64,000 nt of DNA from Pseudomonas sp. GV071 (GTDB lineage: Bacteria; Pseudomonadota; Gammaproteobacteria; Pseudomonadales; Pseudomonadaceae), in contig NZ_QAOJ01000003.1 in assembly GCF_003050835.1 (NCBI RefSeq), forward strand, positions 248,001-312,000, read 5' to 3'. How positions within the stretch are numbered: the first letter of the stretch is position 1; every line of letters begins with the position of its first letter. The notes under the pieces are model-generated. The model saw only the letters and a program-made list of their open reading frames with translations. It had not been told where the DNA came from and made no database searches. Below are positions 22,521-30,826 of the stretch, piece by piece. The translations under genes and the position numbers were made by a program.

Positions 22521-25166
22521 TTAACTTTCGTCAAGCAAATGACTCATCGCCGTCTTCAGTTTCATCGGCCGTACCGGTTTGTGCATCAAGGTGTGCCCTA
22601 GCTCGCGCAGGTGCAGTTTCAGTTCGTTGCTGTAGTTGGCGGTGATCATCAGGGCAGGTAACGGGGTGCTGCGCCGGGCGTTGATGGTGGCGACGGCGTC
22701 GACGCCGTTGTGGCCGTCGTCGAGGTGGTAATCGGCGATCAGCAGGTCCGCGTCGGCGTGGAAGTTGTCGACCTGGCGCGCCAGGTCTTCTTCGGACAAG
22801 GCGGTGACCACCTGGCAGCCCCAGCCTTCCAGCAAGGTGCGCATGCCGGCGCAAATGGCGGCGTCGTTGTCCAGCACCCACACCCTCGAGCCGTGCAGGC
22901 GTTCCAACAGGCGTCCGGAGTTATCCACCGGTTCGCTACTGGCCTTCGGCGCGCGACTGGCTTTGGGCACTTCGATGGAGAACACCGAGCCTTTGCCCGG
23001 CACCGAGGCCACGCGAATGCGGTGGCCGAGCATTTGCGCAATTTTGTCGACGATGGCCAGGCCCAATCCCAGGCCACGGTCCTGGTTATGCCGCTGCACG
23101 TCGCCGCGTTTGAATTCCTGGAAAATCTCGCCGAGTTTGTCTTCGGCGATGCCCATACCGGTGTCCCACACCTCGATCACCAGGCTCTGCCGTTTACGTC
23201 GGCAGCCGAGCAGGATGCGGCCGTTGGGGGTGTAACGGATGGCGTTGCTCAGCAGGTTACGGAGGATTCGCGCCAGCAGCTGGATATCGGTTCGCACCAG
23301 CGCCGAGCAGGCAATAAAGTCCAGCTGCAGGCCTTCGACGGCGGCCAGTTGGCGGTATTCCAGGGCCAGGTTGTCGAGCAGCTCGCCGACGGCAAACGGC
23401 GCGATATCCGCTTTGATCACCCCAGCATCCAGCTTGGAAATATCCACCAGGGTGCCGAGCAGGTTTTCCACGTCTTCCAGTGAGTTGCTGATGTTGCGCA
23501 CCAGGGTCTGGCTGCCGCTGGGCTCGACCCGTTCGAGCAAGGCACTGGTGAACAGGCGCGCGGCGTTCAGTGGTTGCAGCAGGTCGTGGCTGACGGCGGC
23601 GAGAAATTTGGTTTTCGACAGGTTGGCCTGTTCCGCTTCGCGCTTGGCTTCGCGCAGGCGCAGTTCGACCTGGCTGCGCTCGTCGATTTCCTGCTGCAAC
23701 TGGCCGTTCAGGCGGGTCAGTTCCGAGGTGCGTTCACGCACCCGTTGTTCAAGGTTCTGGTAAGCCTGGTGCAGCGCTTCGGCCGTGCGCCGGCGTTCGC
23801 TGATATCGCGGATGAGTACAAAGATGCCAACCACTTCGCCACTGGCCTGCCGGTTCGGCACATAGGAGCGCAGCATGCAGCGCTCCTGCCCGTTGCGGTT
23901 GGTTTCAACCACTTCAAAGGTGACGCTTTCGCCGTTCAGCGCGCGCTCGGTGTAGGGCGCCAGGTTGCGAAAGTGTTCGTCGTTGTGCACCTCGCGCATG
24001 TTCTGCCCGAGCATGCCGCCGCGCGGCCAGTGGTACCACTCTTCGTACACCTTGTTGGTGAACTCGTAGACCAGGTCGGCGCTCAGGTACGCGATCAGCG
24101 CCGGCACGTGGTCGGTGATCAGACGAATCCAGCGCTCGCTTTCGCTGATGGCTTCGGCGTGCCGGTAGCGCTCGGTGATATCGGTAAAGGTGTTGACGTA
24201 ACCGCCGGCCGGCATCGGGTGGGTGCGCACTTCCAGCACCCGACCGTCGAACAGGCGCTGTTCCATTTGCTGTATGCGCCGGCCGTTGGTGTCTTGCGTG
24301 TCGGGCGTCAGCAAGCCCAGCTCGCTATCTTCCATCACCTCCACAAAAGGCCGATGGGCCTCGATGGGCGCCAACCCGCACAGCTCAAGAAAACGGTGGT
24401 TCCACAGCTCCAACGTGCCCTCGGCATTTACCATGGCCACGCCTTGGGAGAGGTTATCCACAGCCCGTTGCAGCAGCCGTGACTTCTGCGCCAACGCCTG
24501 TTCGCGGCGCATGGTTTCGCTGATTTTTACCTCGGTGATATCGGTGTACAGAATCACCAGGCCGCCCTCGCGGGTGGGCCGTTCGCTCACCTGCATCCAG
24601 CGGCCGTTGTGCAGGCGGTACAGAGTGTGGTCGTCGCCGCTGCGGCTGTGTTCTTCCACGATCAGCCCGCTGCTTTCGGCCAGGCGCTTGATTTCCGCCA
24701 GCCGCGTGCCGGCGCCGATGCGCGCGCGGCTGCGGGCCCAGAAGGATTTGAAGCGGCTGTTGAACAGCACAATGCGCAGGTCTTTATCGAACAGCACAAA
24801 GGCATCCGAAATGCTTTCGATGGCGTCGATCAAATGCTGATGTGCGGTCTCGGCCCGAAGGCGCGCGTCGCTGAGCAACTGGTTGCTGGCCTTGAGTTCG
24901 GCCATGGCCTGGTTCAGTGCATCCGTGCGCTCACGCACTTGTTCGGCGAGCACCACCGAGTGCTGGAAGGCGGCATAGGAGTCGTCGCGGCGCGAGGCAC
25001 TGGATTCCACCCGTTCGATCAGCGCGGCATTGATGCGTTGCAGCTTGCGCTTGTCTTCGCGCAGCTGCTCAAGCTCCTGCTGCAGGCTCGCCAGGTCCTC
25101 GTTCGGCACGGCTGGCGCGGCGGCCAATGGCAACGCCGGTGAAGGTCTGGTTGATATGCATGCCAT
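22521..25166 (-). CDS. nahK: NahK/ErcS'-type hybrid sensor histidine kinase
   Basis: About 881 residues if started at ATG 25166, which overlaps the nosP end by 98 bp; a later start near VPNEDLASLQQEL is possible. There are no membrane segments. Layout: N-terminal coiled coil, three PAS domains, a second coiled coil, HisKA with AVSHDLLQPLNAARLF (phospho-His), HATPase with ILRNLLSNAIRYT, DTGMGI and GLGLGLAI, and a C-terminal receiver with acceptor Asp in LLIADYHLDDG and Lys in LMHKPVRP. In P. aeruginosa NahK (PA1976) is controlled by NosP and feeds the HptB branch of the Gac network, and as ErcS' it affects ethanol oxidation. The nosP-nahK gene pair is kept here. Confidence 0.9.
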   Translation of the reverse strand: MACISTRPSPALPLAAAPAVPNEDLASLQQELEQLREDKRKLQRINAALIERVESSASRRDDSYAAFQHSVVLAEQVRERTDALNQAMAELKASNQLLSDARLRAETAHQHLIDAIESISDAFVLFDKDLRIVLFNSRFKSFWARSRARIGAGTRLAEIKRLAESSGLIVEEHSRSGDDHTLYRLHNGRWMQVSERPTREGGLVILYTDITEVKISETMRREQALAQKSRLLQRAVDNLSQGVAMVNAEGTLELWNHRFLELCGLAPIEAHRPFVEVMEDSELGLLTPDTQDTNGRRIQQMEQRLFDGRVLEVRTHPMPAGGYVNTFTDITERYRHAEAISESERWIRLITDHVPALIAYLSADLVYEFTNKVYEEWYHWPRGGMLGQNMREVHNDEHFRNLAPYTERALNGESVTFEVVETNRNGQERCMLRSYVPNRQASGEVVGIFVLIRDISERRRTAEALHQAYQNLEQRVRERTSELTRLNGQLQQEIDERSQVELRLREAKREAEQANLSKTKFLAAVSHDLLQPLNAARLFTSALLERVEPSGSQTLVRNISNSLEDVENLLGTLVDISKLDAGVIKADIAPFAVGELLDNLALEYRQLAAVEGLQLDFIACSALVRTDIQLLARILRNLLSNAIRYTPNGRILLGCRRKRQSLVIEVWDTGMGIAEDKLGEIFQEFKRGDVQRHNQDRGLGLGLAIVDKIAQMLGHRIRVASVPGKGSVFSIEVPKASRAPKASSEPVDNSGRLLERLHGSRVWVLDNDAAICAGMRTLLEGWGCQVVTALSEEDLARQVDNFHADADLLIADYHLDDGHNGVDAVATINARRSTPLPALMITANYSNELKLHLRELGHTLMHKPVRPMKLKTAMSHLLDES

Positions 25167-26259
25167 TGAACTGCTCCCCGTAGGAGTTGAAGCCGATTAC
25201 CCGTTGTTGCTGGTACAGCGCGGAGGTCTGCGCCACCTCGTCGGTGCGCTCCACTTCCAGGCGGCGCAGAAAACAGTCGCAGCCGATGGTCAGCAGCGGC
25301 GGCCCCAGGCGCGTCTGCAAGCGGGTGAACAGGCCGTGCAGGTTGGGCGTGAGCGGGCCGGGTGTCATGGCGGTAAGCACGATGCCGTTCTCCACCGCGC
25401 AATAGAAACTCAGGCTGAGGTCGTCGTTGACCCGCTGAATCGAGCGCACGTAGTAGTGCTCGTTGATCCGCACCGCCAGCGGGTGGGCGGCGAAGGTGCC
25501 GACGTCCAGCGCTTCCAGCGGCACGCCGATCAGCCGCGCATACTCGGCGGCGGCTGGTTCCGCGTTCAGTTCCAGCACACGGCGACTGGCGCTGTCGGCC
25601 TGGGTGACTACCAGCTTCACCGGCGTGGGCTCGACGTGGTGGGTGCTGAACACTTCGAAATCCAGGTGGGTGTTCACCAACACCACCACCGCCGCGCCGA
25701 CATGAAAGGCGCCGCCGTAATACACATAGGTGCGGCTGAGGTGCAGGTCATCGCCGGCCGAGCCGCCGAAATGCGGAATGCTGCCCAGCGCCGCGCTGAG
25801 GGCGGCGAGCACCAGTTCTTCGCGGCTGGAGAGGCCGTCGAGCAGGGTTAAGGCGAAGCAGTGGTCTTTGATCGGCGCCAGCGTGTTGTTGCGGCAATCG
25901 CTGACCAGGCGCTCTACCAACTGCTGAGCATCGATCAGGCTGAAGCGCTCCATTTCGTCGATCAGCGCGCTGGCGATGGAAAAGCTGCGGTGGTCGAACC
26001 CCACGGCGGTGACGCAGTTGCGGCCATAGCCCAGCGGGGTGATTTCCCCGGCACTGGTGCAGCCCACCAGACCGATGCCGCCGAAGTATTGCTCAAGCGT
26101 GGGCCCGAGCACGTCGAGGTCGTATTGGGCGGAGCAGAAGAACAGCACAAAACCCAGGTGCGGGTGAATCAACTGACGCGCCAGCTCCTGCGCCACCTGT
26201 TCCGGCTCGGTGGCGGTAGACATGGCCATAACCACGCCGTCGGTTGTTTCCTGCTGCAT
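25069..26259 (-). CDS. nosP: NosP, FIST-domain heme nitric-oxide sensor
   Basis: 396 residues with FIST-N (about 30-225; LVGCTSAGEITPLGYG is the typical motif) and FIST-C (about 225-370; ending IGFNSYGEQFNGMHINQTFTGVAIG). No signal peptide or membrane segment. FIST proteins encoded beside NahK-type kinases are NosP, which binds NO through heme and inhibits the kinase, linking NO to biofilm dispersal. The heme-ligand histidine was not assigned. The last 18 or so residues (RRASRAERGPG...) extend past the usual end and overlap the nahK start, suggesting coupled translation. Confidence 0.88.
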   Translation of the reverse strand: MQQETTDGVVMAMSTATEPEQVAQELARQLIHPHLGFVLFFCSAQYDLDVLGPTLEQYFGGIGLVGCTSAGEITPLGYGRNCVTAVGFDHRSFSIASALIDEMERFSLIDAQQLVERLVSDCRNNTLAPIKDHCFALTLLDGLSSREELVLAALSAALGSIPHFGGSAGDDLHLSRTYVYYGGAFHVGAAVVVLVNTHLDFEVFSTHHVEPTPVKLVVTQADSASRRVLELNAEPAAAEYARLIGVPLEALDVGTFAAHPLAVRINEHYYVRSIQRVNDDLSLSFYCAVENGIVLTAMTPGPLTPNLHGLFTRLQTRLGPPLLTIGCDCFLRRLEVERTDEVAQTSALYQQQRVIGFNSYGEQFNGMHINQTFTGVAIGRRASRAERGPGEPAAGA

Positions 26260-26376
26260 AGACCCACCCGGGGAAAGTGACGCTGATGCGCTGATGGTAC
26301 GGAGCGGGCGGCGGTGGCCGAATCCTACTTGGGTGTTGGCGGGCTTATCCGAAAGTAGCAGGAGGTACGGCGCTCA

Positions 26377-26410
26377 CAAAAAAGGCGCAACGGAGGGAGG
26401 CCGTTGCGCC
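26377..26410 (-). terminator. Rho-independent terminator downstream of the porin gene
   Basis: On the minus strand GGCGCAACGG-N7-CCGTTGCGCC is followed by TTTTTT. It lies 100 bp past the porin stop, beyond a REP, and upstream of nosP. Confidence 0.8.
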
Positions 26411-26434
26411 AAACACGATGCCCGGTGAGCTTTT

Positions 26435-26501
26435 GTAGGGTGTGCTACGCGCACCGTTGCGTACGACGGGCAATCGCAATGGTGCGCATAGCACACCCTA
26501 C
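26435..26501. repeat. REP doublet, GTAGGGTGTGC family (copy 9)
   Basis: Intact arms GTAGGGTGTGCTACGCGCAC... and ...GTGCGCATAGCACACCCTAC between the porin stop (26510) and its terminator. Confidence 0.9.
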
Positions 26502-26509
26502 AAGAGCAG

Positions 26510-27682
26510 TTACCAGGTCAGGGACATACCCAAAGCCAGGGTGTCGGTGTCCTCAAGATTGCCCACCCCTTCCTTGCCATCAATCTCGAACTGGTTGTAC
26601 TCGGCAATCAGCCGCAGGTTGGCGTTGATGTCGCGGGTGTAGGCGATGGCGCGGGTTTCGTAGTCGGCTTTGATGCCCAGGCCGTTGCCGTCGTCTTCGG
26701 TTTTGCCGTACGACAGGGCGATGCGGTTTTTGCCAAAGCGATAAGAACCCTGCAGCAGGTAGCCGCTGCTGTCCATGTTGCTCAGCGAGGCTTCGCCGAG
26801 GTTGTTGGTGAAGAACGGGTTGATGCCCTTGGCGGTGAAACCGGAGCCGACCACGGTGAAGTCGGCGATCTTGGCTTGCACGCCGTATCCCAGGCCTTTG
26901 GAGGTGACGTCGCTGACGGTGTCGTCGGTGTTCTCGGAGGTCTGGTAGGCGCCGTTGATCCACGAATAGATCTTCGAGCCGCCCAGGTCGAACTCGTAAC
27001 TCACCTCACTTTCGAAGCGCGGGTTGTCCTGGTAGGCCTTGCCGGTGGCGCTGTCGTCGTTGGTGTCGACCGGGTCCATGATCCCGGCGGCGACGCGCAG
27101 GCCGTCCATCACAGGGGTGCGGTAGGTGATCTGCGAGGTGGGGAACGGGTACGGGTAGCCGCTGCCGATGTTGCCGAACGACACCCCGCCGCCATCCACC
27201 AGGCCGAGGGTATCGCTGACCTGGCCGTAACCACCGAGCAGTTCGTCGAGGAGGATGTTGGAGCGGGCGAACAGGCCGAAGTCTTTGCCGATCAGCACCT
27301 GGCCCCACTCACCGTCGACGGTGCCGTAGAACTGGCGGACGTCGATGGCGGTGTCGGTGCCCTCGGTTTCACTGTCGTTGATGGTGACCCAGAACGACGA
27401 ACGTGCGCCGAGCTTGAGGTCGTCGACCTGCTTGGTCATGTTGAAGCCAATCCAGTTGGGCAGAAAACCCATTTTTACCCGCGCCTGGTTGCGGTCGTAC
27501 TGGTCGCCGGGGCGGTCGATGTCGCTGTTGACGTAGAAGGCGTTGATATAGCCGTCGGCAGCAAAGGTGGTGTCGTTCTTGTCATACAGCATGATCTCGG
27601 CGAAGGCCGGCTGGGCGATGCCCACGGCCAGGGCCAGAGACAGAAGTGGGCGAGTGGCGATGTTGTTTTTGTTGTGGCGCAT
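26510..27682 (-). CDS. General porin-like outer-membrane protein
   Basis: 390 residues. Signal peptide about 1-28 (SLALAVGIAQPAFAE), then a strand-rich chain with the Gram-negative porin pattern (FYGTVDGEWGQVLIGKDFG; VSYEFDLGGSKIYSWINGAY) and a terminal ALGMSLTW ending in an aromatic residue, as outer-membrane barrels do. Codons 4-7 contain AACAAAAACAA (27663-27673, minus sense), a double Hfq/Crc-type motif, so expression may follow carbon-source control like the ped genes. Located between pqqF and nosP, it may admit alcohols or cofactor-related solutes; this is speculative. Confidence 0.85.
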   Translation of the reverse strand: MRHNKNNIATRPLLSLALAVGIAQPAFAEIMLYDKNDTTFAADGYINAFYVNSDIDRPGDQYDRNQARVKMGFLPNWIGFNMTKQVDDLKLGARSSFWVTINDSETEGTDTAIDVRQFYGTVDGEWGQVLIGKDFGLFARSNILLDELLGGYGQVSDTLGLVDGGGVSFGNIGSGYPYPFPTSQITYRTPVMDGLRVAAGIMDPVDTNDDSATGKAYQDNPRFESEVSYEFDLGGSKIYSWINGAYQTSENTDDTVSDVTSKGLGYGVQAKIADFTVVGSGFTAKGINPFFTNNLGEASLSNMDSSGYLLQGSYRFGKNRIALSYGKTEDDGNGLGIKADYETRAIAYTRDINANLRLIAEYNQFEIDGKEGVGNLEDTDTLALGMSLTW

Positions 27683-27743
27683 GGCGTGCTCCGCTGTGTA
27701 GGCGACTGAGGATGCAGTCGTGGCGGGGCGATTATGGAAAGTG

Positions 27744-27770
27744 CCAAAGGCCCGCCCTATCGGGCTTTGG
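27744..27770. repeat. Small inverted repeat between pqqF and the porin gene
   Basis: CCAAAGGCCCG / CGGGCTTTGG with a 6-base loop but no T run. It could be a weak terminator or mRNA end-stabiliser for pqqF transcripts. The surrounding 27683-27923 holds nothing else recognised. Confidence 0.4.
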
Positions 27771-27923
27771 CGGGGGTTTAACGGTGCTTTGGCCGAGGTG
27801 CGGTGGCGCGCTATTTAGGGCGTGGGTCGGGTGGGCTTGAGGCGGAGCAGCTTTGGTTGGGCGACCAATGTAGCGAGCCCCGATGCACTCGGGAGTAGGA
27901 CTTTGGAGGGGGAAACGCTCGGC

Positions 27924-30503
27924 TTAGCGGTGCTGCCAGTGAGCGTCCGGGCTTGGCGCGTTGGCCATGGCGTAACAGCCACCTAAGGCGTTCAGCAGGT
28001 GCTGATGGGCGTGCTGGATATCCGCCGCTTGCACCGTCGCCAGCTGCGCCAGCAACTGCGCATTCCAATCCGGCGGCAAACCCCGTTGCTGAGCCAGCCA
28101 GGCCTGATCGGCCAGCCCCACGACGCTGTGGGTTTGCGCCTGCAGTTGGTCCATCAGGTTGGCCGTCAGCAGGTGCAACTGCGCAGCGTCGAGCTGTGCC
28201 AGGCGCTCGCCCTGGGTCTGTAGAAAGGCCTCGATGTGGGTGCTGATCTCCGCCACGCTGACGCTCGGCGACTGCACGGCAAACAGCACGCCGGGCAGCC
28301 CGGCGATCTGCCGGAAGCCACAGAACACCGCGTAGCCCAGCTGCAATTCGCTGCGCAGGCGTTGAAAGAACGGGCTCTCCAACCACTGCGCCAGCAGCCG
28401 CCAGGCCAACTCGGTGCGCGCCTCGCGATCAGGCAGAGGGCAGAACAGCACCAGCACGGCCTCACCACCGCTGCCATCAGCCACGACCTCACGCCAATGC
28501 CAACCGGATTGCGGTTGCGGCGGCGCCCACTGCAACGCCTGACTCTGCCCAGGCAGCATCGCCACGTGCGCGTGCACGGTGCCGCGCTGAGACTCGGCAA
28601 TGCCCACTGCCACGGCCTGATGCCGCGCATTGGCCCAGCACTGTGCCAGTGCGTTGGGAGTGGGCAGTAACTTATAGCCGTCGCTGTGCGGCTGCTCGAA
28701 CATCTCCGGTATACGTTGCCAGAGCTGGCGCACCAGGGGCTCGTTACTCGCCCGTGCAGCCTGCTCACGGTAACGGCGCATGCCTTGGCCCCAGGCCAGG
28801 TTGGGCGGGTGAACCAGCACCTTGGCGAGGTCGGCGAGCAACGGCGCAAACACCGTGGCTCGCCCATTTAGGAGGAGCTGCCAGTGGCTGTTCTGCTGTT
28901 CGAAACGCACCTGCACACCGGCCTGGCTGGCCAGTTGCAGGCTGGCACGCAACGCCACCTGCAGCACTTCGAACAAGCCGTCGGAAGGCGCCTCGTTAAA
29001 CCGCCATTGCAGGTAGAACGCAGCGACATCGTCCTGCCCTGGCACCGTCGGCCCTGGCAGAAAGGTCAGCCCGGGGGCCTGCAAGGGAATGACAGATGCG
29101 TTGCTGAACGCTGGCGGCTGCAGCAGTGGGTTGTCGCCGGGCAGGTGCCAGTTCCAGTACTCGATGGCGGCCGCCTGCTGCCGCTCTTCGCACAGATTGA
29201 GGGTGAAGCCGAGTTGACGCTGTGCCTCGACCGGTTCGGTGCTGCTGGTCAGCTCCAGCAGGTTGGCCGGCTGCAGTTGGCTGAGCAGTTTGCGCAGCGC
29301 CCACAGCTGCTCGCTGCCCCATGGCCCCGCGAACGCCTGCGGTTCGCTCCAGTAACGCGCCAGCTGCAGCGGCGAGCCACTGCGCAGGCGCAAGGTGGCC
29401 ATGCGGGTGTATTCCTGGCGCCAGGGCAACCAATCATCCTGGTCGCTGAAAAAGCTCAGCCAGTCGAACAGGGCCGCACGGATGGAGGCGCGGTTGAGCG
29501 CGTTGGCGGATTCGCTGAGCTGAATGTCGATGGCCAGCAGCGCCTGCTCGCCGTAGTGGTAAACCCGCCGCAGCTGCAGGGCGTCGCACCAGCCGCGGGA
29601 GCGCAGGGTATCGAGCAGGCCGTCTTCAACTTCGTGGCTGAGCCAGGTGTCGAGAAAGTCCACTGCTTGTGGATAACCACTCGGCAAGCCTTGCAGGGCG
29701 AAGCACAGGGTCAGTTGCGGAAGGCCGGCAGGCACCTGCAAACGCAAGGCGTTGCAGCGCAGCGGCAACAACGCTGGCGCGGCGCTTTGCAACAAGGATG
29801 GCGCAGCGCGCAGGAGGGCACCGTGCTGCTGCGCCAACTGGCGCAGTTCAGTGAGCGACTGCGGGCCGGCCAGCACCAAGTGCATCTGCCCGGCCTGGTA
29901 GAAGCGCTGATGGAAGTCTTCCAGGGCCACCTGAAAAGCCGCGTGCTCGACTTTCAGGCTGTCGCGATTGCCGGCATGGAAAGCAGAAAACGGATGACCG
30001 TAGGCCAAGGCCTGGCCGATGGCGGTATCGCAGAGGGTGTTGCGGTCCTGGCCACGAGCGACGAACTCGGCCTGCAGCACCTCCCGCTCGCGCAACTGCG
30101 CGGCGACGTCGAACAGCGGCCGCGCGAGCATGTCGCACAAGCGCGCCAGACCATCACCCAGCTTGTTCGCCGGCACTTCGAAAAAGTACTCGGTATGGCG
30201 CTCGCGAGTGCTGGCATTGACCTCACCGGCGCAGGCGCGCACATAGGCCAGCAGGCCATCCTGAGCAGTGAAATCGCGGCTGCCGAGAAACAGCAAATGC
30301 TCGAGGAAGTGCGCCAACCCAGGGTATTGCAGCGGCGCATCGTGGCTGCCCGCCGCCACCCGAATAAACGCCGACGCGCGCTGGGCGTCGGGCAGGTGCA
30401 GCAAATGTACCGGTAAGCCGTTGGCCAAATGCAGCAGCACCGGCTCGGCCACCTGGGGCTCCGGTTGTGCAGCAAGCGGCGCGGTACGGTCGTGAGTCAA
30501 CAT
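27924..30503 (-). CDS. pqqF: PqqF, M16-family zinc peptidase for PqqA maturation
   Basis: 859 residues from ATG 30503; a longer in-frame reading to 30647 adds a low-complexity tail and is not favoured. The inverted zinc motif HxxEH is His65-FL-Glu68-His69 in GLAHFLEHLLFLGS, followed by the M16 pattern NASTRERHTEYFFEVP. The C-terminal half is the inactive M16 repeat. PqqF degrades the cross-linked PqqA peptide to release the Glu-Tyr intermediate, usually with PqqG. In most Pseudomonas pqqF sits directly upstream of pqqA; here about 27.5 kb of alcohol-oxidation genes lie between them, on the same strand. Confidence 0.9.
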   Translation of the reverse strand: MLTHDRTAPLAAQPEPQVAEPVLLHLANGLPVHLLHLPDAQRASAFIRVAAGSHDAPLQYPGLAHFLEHLLFLGSRDFTAQDGLLAYVRACAGEVNASTRERHTEYFFEVPANKLGDGLARLCDMLARPLFDVAAQLREREVLQAEFVARGQDRNTLCDTAIGQALAYGHPFSAFHAGNRDSLKVEHAAFQVALEDFHQRFYQAGQMHLVLAGPQSLTELRQLAQQHGALLRAAPSLLQSAAPALLPLRCNALRLQVPAGLPQLTLCFALQGLPSGYPQAVDFLDTWLSHEVEDGLLDTLRSRGWCDALQLRRVYHYGEQALLAIDIQLSESANALNRASIRAALFDWLSFFSDQDDWLPWRQEYTRMATLRLRSGSPLQLARYWSEPQAFAGPWGSEQLWALRKLLSQLQPANLLELTSSTEPVEAQRQLGFTLNLCEERQQAAAIEYWNWHLPGDNPLLQPPAFSNASVIPLQAPGLTFLPGPTVPGQDDVAAFYLQWRFNEAPSDGLFEVLQVALRASLQLASQAGVQVRFEQQNSHWQLLLNGRATVFAPLLADLAKVLVHPPNLAWGQGMRRYREQAARASNEPLVRQLWQRIPEMFEQPHSDGYKLLPTPNALAQCWANARHQAVAVGIAESQRGTVHAHVAMLPGQSQALQWAPPQPQSGWHWREVVADGSGGEAVLVLFCPLPDREARTELAWRLLAQWLESPFFQRLRSELQLGYAVFCGFRQIAGLPGVLFAVQSPSVSVAEISTHIEAFLQTQGERLAQLDAAQLHLLTANLMDQLQAQTHSVVGLADQAWLAQQRGLPPDWNAQLLAQLATVQAADIQHAHQHLLNALGGCYAMANAPSPDAHWQHR

Positions 30504-30826
30504 GGCTGGGGATAACCTACGGCAGTCTCGGTAGGGTCTGGCTTTGCTCGGCGCAACGCAATGCGTCTTTCGCAGTAAGGCAAGCGGTGAGCAAAACAGG
30601 CAGGCCCTTGCGTATAAAAGCAGATAGCGGCGGCAAGCGAGACGCACCGCCGCGCAATTTGGCGATAAGGCCTTGGCTCAAGGCGGTTTTTTAGGCGGGT
30701 TGCGCCGAAACAATTTGTAGCATCCGCCCGCTCGGCGTTTATTTCTCTTCTACGCTTCAGGAACATTTCTGCGTGCCGACGTATCAAGCAAATGGAATGC
30801 ACTTCTTAAAAGGCGGGTAAGCAAGC
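30504..30826. other. Intergenic region between divergent pqqF and chemoreceptor; possible small RNA
   Basis: 323 bp. No coding sequence is supported. A TATAAA at 30613-30618 is followed by a GCGGCGG...CCGCCGC hairpin and then GCCTTG-GCT-CAAGGC plus TTTTTT at about 30669-30692, like a short terminated plus-strand transcript with no gene upstream. No good -35 is visible. Confidence 0.3.

Noticed and set aside
7487..26501. The recurring GTAGGGTGTGC palindromes as a CRISPR array
   Set aside because: Copies are kilobases apart, palindromic doublets with no regular spacers, and no cas genes are present.
30503..30647. Extending pqqF to the first in-frame ATG at 30647
   Set aside because: The extra 48 residues (cysteine and arginine rich) have no M16 similarity and the frame crosses the putative terminator-hairpin region.
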